A stretch of DNA of 64,000 nucleotides from Atopsyche davidsoni (lineage: Eukaryota > Arthropoda > Insecta > Trichoptera > Hydrobiosidae), in contig JAILWY010000006.1 of assembly GCA_022113835.1 (NCBI GenBank), positions 2,914,001-2,978,000 on the forward strand, given 5' to 3'. The notes under the pieces were generated by a model that made no database searches, was not told where the DNA came from, and saw only the letters and a list, made by a program, of their open reading frames with translations. The first letter of the stretch is position 1. Each line of letters starts with the position of its first letter. A program made the translations under genes and the position numbers. Positions 48,869 to 63,400 of this stretch are shown piece after piece.

Positions 48869-51800
48869 ATGAAGATCGTCGCGTTTACAATTTTTGTCAG
48901 TGGTAAGTGATTTATTATAAATATTTATATTATAATATCAGTGATGCAGTGAATCAAAACTTTAAAATATCACTGAGTGAATAGGTATTACAAAATAAAA
49001 ATAATACATAATTTAATCTTAAGTTATCTAGAATTATTTTTAAACGACAAACAAGTGCACTATAAGTTGTGAGCTATAATTAATGGCACATGTAAAATAT
49101 TCCTTTAGTGACGGTTGTTGCCTAATACATAATAAGACTGTAAAAAACAATAAAAAAAACCGATTGGCCTTGCAATTTAAAAACTACAATCGCAGACACG
49201 ATACAAAATTGCTTTGCGGTTGATATTATAAAGTAAACTATACAATTTACGCAATCTCATATCTACATAAAATAATTCAACACATTTTATTTGGTTTGTT
49301 AATAAAAATAAGTGTAATTTTTATATACATATACTTATTTTATCTGTAGGAAAAAGGTGTATAAAAACGTGAATCTTTTTTATTTGAAATTACAATTATA
49401 CTTTTTGCTTTCAAATACGAATATAGCTGCAACTTTAGACATCAACGCGTGGGCTGATAAAAACCTCTCACCGCTTTGTTTAAATTCCTAAAAATCTTTT
49501 TCTAATAGTCAAGCAGTTATGGTGATTTACAATTTTTTTGCCAAATCATCTTTATTGCTTAGCAGTATATTCACTCATACTGTAATTTAATATGCATAAG
49601 CTTGGCAGTTCGGATAATGCACAACATCTGCTAGCTAGCTAAGTTAAGTTTGATTTCTACTGTTGTTGCTAATGATTCTCAAAGCCAATAAGAATTTACG
49701 ACAACATATGTCTTCCGCATGACTAGACGAATTCTATAAATAATGATCATCATATTGAGAATAACCTCATTCGTTTATGAACATTTCTGTGGCCGTTAAA
49801 GGACTTTGTAAGAAATACTGCACAACAGTTGGTACCATTGATAATTTCACATGTGAAATCGATGTACATTCGGATTGTGGGTGTCCTAAAAATAATATTG
49901 TATTGTTTAAATATTTTTATCTAGCATTATGTAGGATATTTATCTGAAGGTTAACTATTTTGTAATTGGTCTTATATGTGATAATTTTTTTTTTATAAAT
50001 CCATTATTTATTATTACTTAATAATTCGATAAAGATACATTGTACTAAATTATGATTTTTTTAAATATATTTATATAGTTCAGATAATTGTTTTTGATAT
50101 ATGTTACCAGCCAACGTATAAAATAAATATTTATTACATTTTTTTTAGTATATTACAATGTTAATTTTTAGACCACCAACATGAAATTTATTTGATAGCA
50201 TTACTTTAAAATTATAATTGGTTTAAAATGAGATTAGATAAATAAATATGAAAAAAGCTTATAAACAACGAAAACGACATCACTAAAATATCGAATAAGA
50301 AACAGACTTAGTAGCAAAAATTATAATTTTATAAATTTAACCAATTAAATGAAATTAATATTATGTCTTAAATAAAATTTAAAGATATTAAATATTTCAC
50401 CTTACGATTTAACATCAATAAAATGAAACTTTTGAACAAAATAATGCTTTGGAAACTGAATTTATGTTTAGAATCTTAACGATTTCTAAAAAAACTTTGA
50501 ATGTCAAAATTTGACTTTTTAAATTGTTATTTTTTTAAATAATTTAAACGTACTTTTACTCTTTTTATCACGTTTATAACGTACAAACGTGATAAAGTTT
50601 CAACGTTTAAACCTTAAAAACATCTGTTGTTGTAATTATCCACACCTGTACATAACAAAGTACTTTTCTTTGATCTGACATGATTTTTTTCTGAGTATAA
50701 TCTAGCTACCGATTAAGGTATTATAAGTGATTTTGAGACATTATCGATATAAATCATGGACTATATATATAATATTTGGTTAAGCAAGGAAAGTGAGAGC
50801 AAATCGATTTACATTCGACTATATCCAAAGCATGAAAGGCGTGTTCTTACGTAACGGTTAAACGCAAACTAATTGCCTCGAGCGATGGTTTTGTGTTTAA
50901 ATAAACGCGAAAGGTAAACTGTCCGTAGAATCGAGAGTTATTCTCCAAGGAAAGCGTCATTCACACGCTATTGAGAAACTAACGGACGAGTGTCTGCAGC
51001 AACGGACGACAAGTTTTTATTTAAAGACTAGAGATTCAATAAATTATGCAACCGCTAAAATTAATATTCACAACTGATATTGCAACATAAATTGACACAA
51101 CTATTCTGGGAACCAACAAAAAAAATCACTTACACATTTGCTTCAAATATTACACCAAGACTCTCAGAAAATCGGATCGAAATGATACAACGCAGGTTCT
51201 GTTTACAGAATGACGAATAACGTTATATATGTGTATCTTCGAATAAATTTAATGGGAGATTTAAAATATTTTATGTTAAGTAACACAAAAAATCCATTAA
51301 CTGCTTTGATAATATCAACGCAGCTTAGTGGCATGATCATTTTAACTTAAAAATTCCTTACAGTTTAATATTTAAACAAATTTTCTTTTAAATATTTCAT
51401 TTTTTATGTGTTTATAACTTTTGAAATCAGGCTTTATCATATCTATGATACCGGGAAATACGAGCTATATTAGAAAACAGTAAAAGTGCCAACCTGTTTT
51501 GTGACTTTTATTTTCATCCGACATTGAACTCTTGCAATGAACTTGCATGCTTTGAGTTCAAACCCTCGGTAACTGTCAATCAAATCCCAAGAACCAAGTT
51601 TGTCTACCTCGGTAGAGAAGAATAACATGTTTTCCCCATATTAAATAGGCAGCAAACCTGTGAATCACCGTGAAGAATCTTGAATCGATCGTGATACTGC
51701 TCGTGTAGAGAAATTATTATGCCCGTAATTATAGAGAAGTGCATTCAACGGGAATTTTTTTTTTTATTCAGGGATAATTTATCAATTTATTTATTTATTA

Positions 51801-54800
51801 ATCCTGCAAACTTTTTCGCAATCTAAAATACGATGACATTATAAAAACGGATTGATAGTAATTTGTAACTATTGATCGCTTGGTAAATTCAAAGGATTTG
51901 TGAATATACTCAACTATACTGTGAAGTGGTTTTAAGTCTTAGTGAATCATACTCAATAAACCAACCGAAACGATTTCTTTCATAAATAGTTTTTTTTTCA
52001 TAGTTAAAAGGCACTTTGTTCTTATATATTATTGACGACATTCAATCGTTTCGATTTATATTAACAAAAAAATATTCATTGGAGCTTTGAGACAAGAAAA
52101 TTTTATTGAAATTATAATTAAATAGATGAAACTTCAAATTCTATTATAAGTCATCCTCAGTTTATTAATGTCCTCACATTAGATTAATATTATAAAACTG
52201 TGTAAACTTGAAGTTATTCCTAATATTTTCTTTTTATTAAATACGTACGAAAGTATAAATCAATACTATGTTTGCATTTTTTTCTCAAATAGGTATAAAT
52301 TAAATAATAATTCGAATGTACAGCGGAAATGGGAAGCTAAAAGCAAACAAGTATGCTAATTCTATATATTTGTAGCTTTATTATAAAATAAAACATGTAA
52401 TACAACTTATCAAACGACAAACCACTTAAGTTGCAGTGAGTAATTATAAATCTGTTATCTAATTAAAATAGTAACAGATATAAATGTAACTGGTACTTCG
52501 ATTCATACATCTGTATTATAAACGAAGCATTTATATTGATTCTCATTCATTTTGCCAATTGCATAGCTTCAAATATGTTATTTTCTGTAAATAATAAAAA
52601 AAATCTTACGATTGGTGTTTAAATAAACGAGAAAGTAAAATGACTGACAAACTAAAAAAACAAGTAGTATAGATTGCATAAGCCGCCTTATTTGATTTTA
52701 AGATGTTACATAGATTTAATTTTAAAACTACAAACATGACATAAAAACCACAACGAGAAATGGTCGGCAATTATATGGCAAACTTTGTTTAAAATTACAT
52801 CTACAACCAATTGAGATAAGTAAGCAAATTATTAGAAAAATTACTATTTTTCTTTAATTTTTTTAAATTATTATTTTTGTCGTTGATTTTGTCATCATGC
52901 ATTTGGTTTAACTTGCATTGGGTGTGTTTAAGAGAAATGACGGTAAATTTGGTGATTGTTGGTAAAGTCGTAATGAAGGAAATATATACTTTTAAAGAAA
53001 TAGCTTCTACTTGTGAGACAATAATAACAATGCGTAAATGATAAAATTAAATTTTTAACCAAACTTCACTTTTTTTAATCAATTTCAGGGTGATAGTTTT
53101 AATGAGATTACAAGATATTAAAAGTAAATTGCCATCATATTTCAAACACTGCGTTATTTTGATGAAGATACCAAAAAAATATATATTTTAGATGTATTAT
53201 AAATAAGAGATGAAAGTATGGTTTTTAAATAATCGGTTATTATAAGGTTGACTTAGCCTAGAAAGTATACATAAAAATTAAAAATTTGAAAAGAAACTCA
53301 TAAAAACACATTTAAAATTGCTTGTACCTTTGTAAGCTGTAAAAATTACCAATTCTGTACAAAAGTGCACATTAAAATATATGCAATAAAAATCATTCTT
53401 GTTCAATATACCGTAGGAAATAAAAATAAAATTTTCTAATTATTGTGGCTACTGTAATAGAAAATAAATAGATCTGTCGCTTAAATTTACAATTCTAATT
53501 CAATTTAAAATTCAAGAAGCGTGTGGCGATTGTGCACATGAAAGGCTGAGTATCTTCCGTTTGCCAAGAATTAGATATTAAATCGACTTTCTTGAAGTCT
53601 TATCCGCAGAGAGTGACATTGCTATTCCCGCACACAACTTGTTTGACAATCTATCAAGCGAGAATTTATCACTAGCAGCATTTACATCTCATTTAAAACT
53701 AAGTCGAAACGAAACGAAACGGGCTTGTTCCGTAATAGACAGATCGCTTTCCCAGCTCTGAGGTGTAATCAACATATAAATATCAATTTTCACTACTTTA
53801 TCATGGACTGTCAAATAAAGATGTATTTTATACATATCGATGTGACTCATAAAATTTCAGCTTGATATATAAATTTAAATCATGGGGATCTGCTACTATT
53901 AAATATTATTTTTGAGATAGATTCAACTCTGGTTGAGCGAAAAAATAATCCTAAAATATACGCTATAAAATGATTTTATTGTGTGCAGATACAATTTTTT
54001 TTTAATTCTGTTTGTAATGGTGTATATACGAAAAATTAGCAATATTGTGTTTTTGGTCAATTATTTTTATAAATTTAAGGCTGCCTCTAATTGAACAACG
54101 GGCTTAGAAAACATTTCCGAAAAGAACAAAACTCAAACCTCTTTACATAACACTAATTCAATATTAATAAAAAAATTTCATGCCGAATCACTAAGAGCGT
54201 GCTACATTCATTACATGACAATAAAATTAGATTGACAGATCGCGACCACAGGTGAATTTTAGACAAATAATCACTTAGCTGAACATGGTTGTTTCATCAT
54301 CAAGGTGATTCAACTCAACAAACCTGTATGGGCTAGAACTATCTTCCATGTGCGGTATAAACTTGAAAAGTGAAACTTTTTATAACATGGTTGCGTTTCA
54401 ACCTGCCGCGACCACAGCTTTGACATTTTTTGCAAATGTCTGCGGTTTTATTTCTTTGTTACAACTAACTGTAAATTGCTATATACACGTTGATCTTTAG
54501 ATCATCGATCATATTGAAAACCGCAAGTGTACCTTACCATTTTATTAATTGCAAATAATTTTCTGTGGTACAGTATAATAACTTTAAAATCGAAATCATT
54601 CGTTCACTCCGAATTTCAGATTTAGACTTTAGAGGTTTTATCTCGTTTTTACTGGGTGTAATTAATATTGAATATTTCTAAATTAAAGTTACAACTGAAT
54701 TCACAAATCTTACATACTTTCAAGAAATGAATAATTTTCAGCACATAAAAAAAGTTTTATATTTAATAATTATATCGTTTAAATATTTTTATCACCAATC

Positions 54801-57800
54801 ATCTGTACAATAAAAATTGTTCGGATCGGTTACTATCAAAGATTATGATGTGTTACACATTCTCTTTTATTTAAATTGCCAGTAATCTCTTTGAATCTTG
54901 CTTCCGACTTTCTGATTGCTAGTATCTGTGTATTACGAAATACTACATATTTAGAAATGAATAGAACCTAGAAAACAATTAAGCAAAATATATTAACTTT
55001 TTAGATGTAATAAAAGAATATTGATGCATTAAAGTATTATACAAGGCATGAAGTTTATATGGCAACGTATAGAATTTTTATTTTAATTAGTAAGAGTACC
55101 AGCAATTTGTGGAGTTTTATTATTACTAAAGTAAAATATAAACTGATTTTTTGAAGTTATTATCGTTCCACTATGTATCGGTACATATTTTGAAAGAAAG
55201 TGAAACGTGGAGCATTCTCACATGAACGAGACGTGTTATGAAAAAATGTATCAGGCGGTTAATGGCCTACTGTCGAGATTTTGATAATTATTTTTGAACA
55301 ATGACAAGCCTTTTTGATATAAACATATAATAGAGTGAAAATATACCTTAAATATAGTAGTATTCGTTATTGCGCTAACTCCCTTTCCCTTTTTATTGTA
55401 CCTTTAGGCTCTCGTAGTATTAGGGAATAATAGCGTTATATAACATTAAAAAACCAGATATTTTATGCTTTGCTCACGAATAGTCTTCATAATTTTCTAC
55501 AATTCTAGAAAGTACATCCGAGAAGACTTGTTTTCACAAATACACACCGAATTTTTTAATCTTATAATATCATCATTAATAATTCTAACAAATTTAACAA
55601 ACGATCAAATATTACATTTTATTTCTTAAGTAAGAAAAATAAGAATAAATACATACGTTTAAATATAATATAACCAATGTGCTAGTTTTAAAAGAATATT
55701 TTAATTTTACATATAAAAATAGCAACATTCATATGAATATTCGTTTTTATATTAACGCTTTTAATGATTGTATTATATATGTAATAAAAAAATTGCCAGA
55801 AACACCGGATATGAAGAACCTATTTAGTCAAAAAACTTAACAATGACAGTTCTGCAGTCACAGCTTTTTTATTTACTTAAGCACATTGTCCTGCCATTTC
55901 ATGGGGTTAAAAGTGTAGTGCGAAGAGAAAAACTCACACGATAACGTCAAGATTGTTCACATTCAGTAAATGATTAATTTGTTCCTGAGCACATATCGAG
56001 TGGCTGTAATGTAAAGTTCCCAACCTCACAATGAACCTTTGTTCGGGATTTTTGAAGGAAAATTTTCGTGTAAATTTATTGTCAATTGTTAGCAGCAGGC
56101 TATTTAACCTGGAGATTACATCAGTGCTTATGATTCTGCGCTAAAGATCGTTCGAATATTCTTTTGTAAAAACCTAAGGCCTTGCGTAATTTTAATTAAA
56201 AGAATACCGTTATAAAGCGACAAATTTTATTACTGTAAAATATATTAAAAATAAAATTTAAGTACTTATCATTTTTTGACATTGACATTTAAATATTTCT
56301 ACAAAGATAAAATGAAATTTAAGTAGAAAATGGCTTTATTAATTAAAATAAGTGGGACTGAGTTCGAAGGTGAATAAGTTTCTCGATAATACTTTAAAAA
56401 ATCCAAAATATAAAAGTTTCAAGCGAAATGAAACAACATCCGTTTATTTAACCTTGTCAGATATGCATATAATTTGTATTCATCAATCAACTTCATCAAC
56501 TGTCAACTTTCATATGATTTTGGTATTTAAATGACACGAATGACCTGCATAACAAATCGAATTGACATGCACTTTATGTTTCCTGAGGTTTCACTATGAA
56601 ATTGTTTTTTTAGCCTTCAACAAACACCGAAAGTATCAATTTCACATATGAAATTTAGGTGCCGAAAGCAATATGGCGTAGAACGAATCAATGATATTGA
56701 ACTTTTATAAAAAGTGGAATAAGAAACGGCGCACAGAAATGGTCACTATGACGAACTTATTACCATTATAAACGTTAATCGTCACTTTCTCATCTTTGAG
56801 AAAAATATTAACATGGTTTTAAAATAGCTTTATTTTTCTTCTATCTGCACAGTTCAAGCAAATTGATTCTGTAACAATGTTATTTCTTATATAATAAATT
56901 GATACAGAATAGATACAAAATATCTATTAGTTTGTTATATTCTCAATAATTTGACTGGTGCTTCAGAATCGATATGAAAGAACTTTCACTGCATTGAAAC
57001 AGAATCGTACATGCATTTAAAACAACATTCGTGCGATTCGAAGGAATGAATGTTTTAAATTGTAATTTTTTATTTATTATCTTACGAGCCAATTTAAAAT
57101 GCAATCTTTATTGAGATTTTTTAATCAAAGTCTTCTATTTCATGTTGTAATCAACATCGAACAGAATGGACACATTACCTGCATAATTAAGCATTGGCCT
57201 TCAACACGACGCCTGCTCTATGCCAGACAGTTGGCCGATAGGATTTTTTTGTTTAAGATTTTCGCTTATTAAACGAAAGTATTATGTAGGCTACCGACTT
57301 AAACTCGTGGTTTTCTGTGCATAAGACAAATTGCACATCTTGGATTAATCGCGTTCTTGTGCTAAATTTTAAATAGTTTGTGTGATTATTTGTAATGGTG
57401 CTAATTATTTTTTCATTTATTCCACACATCAAATTGAAAGCGAACCGATAACAAATCGTGCTTCAGGAACATAGTCACAGCAATGAAAATACGTGTTTTT
57501 CAAACCATTTTTTTTACATAATTTATGCAAGTCCTCGTTTTGTTCATTTTCATATTATTGAGAAATCAAAAAAGTCAATTATTTTAGTTATCTGCTGCTT
57601 TCGTGGATAAATATAGCCTCAAATTTGTTTTATCTTAGATCTTATTTTAAATCTTCTTCGTGGGTAAAAAATGTTTCCTGAGATAACCAGCCGCTATTAT
57701 GAAAATAGCTTGAAGGCTTTGTGTTCATAAAAAAAACAGTATAATACAAAAAAAATAGTTTTGAATCATAACTCTAAATTTATGAAGTTGACTCGAAAAT

Positions 57801-57979
57801 TATACCATTGCTAAGCTTTTATTAGAATTACTGATGAAGATAAAAATTATTACTATACGTTTAATCAACAGTGTCCGCAAAGATCTCCAACTGTTTTTTT
57901 TGCGTGAGTTATTTATTGCATTCGCCATCTGTGAGTTTTGTTATATAAAAAAGAGCATTTCAATAAATAGTAGTAATTC

Positions 57980-58028
<49 letters not shown>

Positions 58029-60444
58029 ACTAGGTAAATTATAAGAAACACCTGCATACTTTACTGTTGTAACGGAAAATTAAAAAAAGCGCAACTATAC
58101 GGCCTAGATGCATAGCATTTGGACATATAATTATCCTGTTGGATATGATGAAAACTGTAAGACATTCCGTTGTACAGACAGGTACACTTTTTATATTAAA
58201 ATTGTTGAGATTCCTGATGCTTGCATGTTTGTCACCATACAAATGTGTTGCGTTATTACTTGTCGGCGGAAATCGTCTCGTTAGTACTAAGTGCTCGGCC
58301 ATACAAGCAGTATTTGATTGCCTAGAACGAGCGTTCATGTAACTTAGTCCGCATCCACGGTTAAAATAAGAGAAAACAGGATATTTGGAAATTAGTAGAA
58401 TATAAATTCTGTAAAGTAAACTTTGTTTTAAGTGCGATACAATATGGTTAATATATCCGCAAAGGGTTTTTTTATGAATATGAGGAAGTATTTATAAACA
58501 GGAAAACGGATCATGATTAAATTTGATTTTCCACAATCTTAACATTCATATTTTGAAAAAATATTCACTGTGCTATTAGTAAAAGGTAGAGATTCTTTTA
58601 CATTATAAAGATAAAACTATTAAAAAACATACATAAATTCATAAAAAAAAACACTTCAAAACTTTAACAATATCTAGGGTTTTACATTTAACTGTGTTTT
58701 TTTAAACCAACCATGTAGTTAAAGTCTCAAAGACTATGCAAATTTAAGTATTATTAATTTATATATAAATAAAAGGTATTAAAATGTATTAGGCGTTATT
58801 TTATAAAAAAAAAATATTTCAATGTTTACTTTCATGTAAATTTTACACCTCTTCAATATTAATATAAAAGTAGACCTCTACGTTTTTGACTGGCGGGAAC
58901 ACACTTTAAAGAAACGATAATTTATTTGACATTTCATTACTCACAGTGACATTTTCACGCTTTATTATTTGTCATTAAATTATGTCTCTATAATTTATGA
59001 CGTTAAACCTTTCATATAAATATTATAGACCTCTTTGACACAACATCATTGCTCACTGAGCGTATCAAATCAAATAGTTAGGTGTAGTTCCTGTACTATG
59101 TAATATTTACAGGCGAGAGCAAGTACTTATTAAATCAATTACATTAAGCATTGTTCTGATTAATCTCATTGTTCGAATTCGCTAACACCAGCAGAAATCC
59201 GCTAGTAGCACGAGTATATAAATGACATTAGTAACATTGTGTGAGCGTAATTCGCAATAAGCATTAGAAATGTAAACAGTCAAGGCTAAATTGAAATAAA
59301 TGACCTTGATATGGCACAATATCCACTGAAAAAACTTTTCCATTCTGTGACTGTCTCACCTTTCAAAGTTACCCGTTACTTTATCAATTACCGCTCTTGG
59401 CTACGAGTAAAATAGGCTTTGTTACGAATTCTATTCAATACAGATTGCCTAACAAGTAAATTGGGTAAAATTCCGATCAAAGAAAAGAGATTCTCACTCC
59501 GTGAATTCAATTTTAATTGTGCGTTAGCATATTTTTTTAATGTTTAAATACAATTCATAAAAATAACTGTTAGGTGAAGCTTATGAAAAAAAAAATGAGA
59601 TTATCACAATGCTTATAATCAGCTTGCTAGGTTATTAAATAAACTATTTAAAACATAGAGCTCTTAATTAAATTTATTTAAGCTTTCATAAAGTCCTGTT
59701 ATAATTTGTTTTTAGTTTTTACTTACTACTGACCAATAATTCAAAGTGTAAATTCGGTGTAAAGTTATTTTGAAAATCTTTGTCACCGTGCTTTTAAATT
59801 AATCCAAATAAAAACATAATTACATGTAAACATGTGTAAACTTATGAAACATTTAGAATTGTCAAGCTCAAGCAATATTTTTTTTAATCAAAAAGTTACT
59901 TCATAAATTTAAATAGTCGGGAAACTGAAGGCTCCCATTTCGTAAGGTTGTTGGTAAACGTGTATTCTATTAATTTAATTTTTCACGTAGAATACGTTTC
60001 CTTGTACGTCGAAATAATTGCACATTGGCAACCTATTGACATGCGAATTTACTTGCAGATCATTAGGTGAGTAATCGTGAAATCTGAGAAAGTAGGAAGT
60101 TAAAATGCAGCAGTGATTGAAACCATTAGCATGTATGCAATCCATACACATTCTGATGGGTTTTTCAGATACAAATTCAAAAAAATACAATGGTTTATTA
60201 ACATATGTTTGTTTACTTTGCAGTGCTGGTGTCAGCGGTACTATGCGAGGACAAAGCATCACCGGTGGAGACCAGCGAGGGTAAGGAAGAGATGGTACTC
60301 TTGGAAGTTGACGTGAGCAACGCCGATCAGGGCAAGCTGAAGAGACAAGTTGAAGGAGGAAGGTTGGGAGCGACTCAGCATATCTACGGAGCGGCTCCTG
60401 GGCATTACGTGCTAAGGACGCCATCAAAGGAAGGAACTCCTGAG
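48869..60444 (+). CDS. Secreted protein, N-terminal part, join(48869..48902, 60224..60444), continues beyond the window
   Basis: Exon with ATG 48869 (context GGCAACATG) encodes MKIVAFTIFVS plus one base and ends at G before GTAAGT. After 11,321 bases, TTTACTTTGCAG (ends 60223) opens the next exon in matching phase: VLVSAVLCEDKASPVE. Residues 1-19 are a signal peptide, likely cut after Cys19. The mature part is acidic at first (TSEGKEEMVLLEVDVSNAD), then has a dibasic LKRQ at 50-53 and a neutral stretch (GATQHIYGAAPGHYVLRTPS). The exon ends GAG before GTAAGC (phase 0), so 85 residues are visible. Signal peptide split over two exons with a very long first intron is common in insect secreted and cuticular genes. 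The basic site suggests possible processing. The family is not recognised. Confidence 0.75.
57983..58022. repeat. (AT)n microsatellite
   Basis: About 20 uninterrupted TA units, directly followed by the segment with open frames on both strands. Confidence 0.95.
58039..58342. other. Segment with overlapping open frames on both strands
   Basis: On the minus strand ATG 58338 opens 99 codons to 58039 (starts MNARSRQSNTACMAEHLVLT, with CTTECLTVF further on). On the plus strand 67 codons run from ATG at about 58145 to TAA 58340-58342 (ACLSPYKCVALLLVGGNRLV). The block 58200-58345 is clearly less AT-rich than its flanks. It lies inside the 11.3-kb intron. It may be a nested gene, a transposon remnant or chance. 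Neither product is recognised. Confidence 0.2.
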
Positions 60445-63400
60445 GTAAGCTTTACATAATTCTTTCTACTGATTGAATTTCTTTAATATTCAATATTAAT
60501 ACAAAAAAATGCAGTATATGCTGCACTATTGTCATATTTCATCAATATTTATGATATACCATATACAAAAATTATGCAAAAATTTCATTGTGAGAAATCA
60601 ACCTGTCAAGTGTGCTTGCGATGGACGTGCACGCATCTGAAGTAGTGCGCTCAATTACTTGATTTGACATTGTTTGCAGTTGTCACGTATAATAAATTCT
60701 ATGAAAGTAAATACAAAAAACTAAAACACGCCGTTTCGTCTTCCACATTTTTAAATTACAATTAATGAACAGCGTTATTTAAAAACCACAAGTAGTATAA
60801 TTAGTTTTAATTATACAATAATAAATAGATATGTATATTATTTTATTATGGTAATAAGATTCTATAGTTTATCATTTTAATCACCTGTTGACAGTTTATG
60901 GACATGTTGTCAGGAAAATGCTCTAAGTACTAAGAACTTTTGTAAAATACATTTTATAAATTTGATTATTAAGTTGTTTGAAACAACCAGTGTAATTTTA
61001 ACACTAGAATTAACATACACCTAAATGCATCCATTTTCTAATAAATGCATGTAGTTTCCATTAGATATGTTACGTCATATCATGCAGTCCCATTGTAAAA
61101 TACTTGAATTATGCAAGAAGGTTTTACCGTTGGGATTATAGTTGATTATGATAAATGTATTTTACTCTGAATGTTTCAATTCGTCGTGAAATCTCCAAGC
61201 AATATTGTGAGTTTATTTCGGTCAATATAAGAATAAATCAGGCATAGTGTATGACTAATTCAAATTGTTATTGATTTTTACAGAAATGACGCTCCAAAAT
61301 CCATTAAATATAGGATGTTCTATAAAGTCGATTGGTGTTGCTACATTCGGGAAAAAAACCTCACTCTCACTTATAAACTAGACAATCATGCACTTTAAAG
61401 TTATTGTTTCGAGTATACGGTAATAAATTTTTGAAATCAGTAAATATTTGAAATCAGTATATATATTTTCCGCATACAAAATAATTATGAATTTTTTAGA
61501 TATTATTAAATTTTAAAATTAGGCATTCACGCGCGAATCTGCTTCATTAAGCAAGTAGGAAGTTTGCAGAGCGAATTCCGTGCCATTAAATGTGGCCCGA
61601 GATGAGAAGTCAAGGAGAATTAGGTATTCCGGGTATGGTCGGCTGGGCGATGCACTGACGACGATGGGGAATGGTTGCCCCATAGCGGCCACACGTCGTG
61701 ACTCGACGTCGTGTTGCGGCCCGACCCGCCGCGCCAGAGCTTTCCTGCTCCGAGGTACATGGGAACCCGCGACAGAAGACAGCCTTTAATCAAAATTTCA
61801 GACCATTAAATTGCCTGTAACGATAGTATAATTATTTAGCTTTTCAACCCAAAAAAATTACTATTTTAAATAATTTAAGTGCTACAATTTTTGCCAACAC
61901 GTCAGCCTATAGTATGTTGGAAAAACTAGCGCGTCAAAAAATAAAAAAGTTAGAATAACCCTTAATATACTTTTATGTACTATCTGTCAAAAATTGGTTT
62001 AACTCTAATGAAACAAGAACACTCGAATAGAACTGAATAAAATTGTCATATTTTAAAATTTTACTCTTTCACATAATGTATATATAAATATAGAAAGAAA
62101 GCATAATTAATTCATCTCAATACACGTTTTTATAATATGAAAACAATTTACGACCCCTGGCAACAACAAAAGCTTCCCAGGAATACCAGAGCTACAAGAT
62201 TTATCTACTGTCAAAAATGTATATTTTTCAGTTTATATATATATATTTGTAAAAATTAAAATATAACGACCCAGGTTATATTATCTATTAAATTCAAGAC
62301 AGTCAATATTTTAGAATAATTACGTATGAAACACTATTAAAGTATTGACTTAAGTCATATTGCACTAGCTAAGAGAAGTATTATTCATGTTACTTGGCAA
62401 GGTATTGAGTTGAAATTCGTACATACGTTCGAAGATTATCTTTTGACCTTTCATCTTAGATTTCTACAAGTAAGAAATCGTCACGTATTATCTGACTAAT
62501 AATCTAAACACTTTTGTAATTTTCAACCGCAACAGAATATTGCGCAATGAAACATTTTTAAGTGCAGTCTTGGTAGAACGCCATTGAAAGGGTTAACACG
62601 GTGAACTAGTGAAAGTAATAATTTGATTAAGTGAAGGAATTTTCCAAGCTACTGCATACACGATCGATCAATGTAAGGCTTCAATCAAGCGATTATGTTA
62701 TCGATTAGTTTCCAACACATCAATTTAATATAATAAGCAGGCCAATGCGGTTAAGGCGTATTACTACAAGCAAATAAGATAAATAAAATATGGCAATAAA
62801 TCATTTTGATAACTAGGGTATCTACATAATGCATGAAATTTACCGTAAAAAACTACAGTTTTTGACAAACTTGGCAAACTAGCAGAATAAACAAAATAAT
62901 ATATTGCACTATGCTTAGGACAAAATTAAGATACATTATTTATTCTAACAGTACCTAATATTATTCCTAACAATTAATGATATTAAATTTTATAAAATCT
63001 ATAAATCATGCATATTAAACAGTTATGTATGAAATGTGCAGTCAAGATCCATTATTATGATGACACATCATACAGATAAATCTTTGATATTTTGTTTGTC
63101 TTTAATTTTGTTTAAAAATACATGTGTATTGTTAATGATCTTATTTACGTCATTTATTTAACTTTTATAAACTTAAAATTCTTCAGGGTTTTTAGATTCA
63201 GTTTGAGTCGTAAAAAAATATTTCTGTAGAATGTACAAAAGATTTTTAAAATCTGAGCATCTTATCACACTCTTATCATGCTTCCTAAATACAAAGTATA
63301 CTCTCTACTACAAAATATCTATTTGTAACAGTACTTGAATAATAAAGAAGTAACAATCACCCAATAAATATCACTGAAATTGGCCCTTACTGCTATTGTC

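Larger units (their letters stand above)
48903..60223 (+). other. 11.3-kb intron of the secreted-protein gene
   Basis: AT-rich throughout, with no convincing exon on the plus strand between the signal-peptide exon and the exon at 60224. Less AT-rich patches occur near 50820-51010, 51540-51680, 53520-53760, 54290-54440 and 58040-58370. An internal ORF at 56352-56534 has no support. Such long first introns often hold enhancers, but none can be identified here. Confidence 0.5.

Noticed and set aside
51540..51600. GAGTTCAAACCCTC-like match to a tRNA B box
   Set aside because: No A box at the right distance and no cloverleaf could be folded.
59975..60427. 150-codon minus frame over the exon at 60224-60444
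   Set aside because: The plus strand has the in-phase join to the signal-peptide exon and both consensus splice sites; the minus frame extends into intron sequence.
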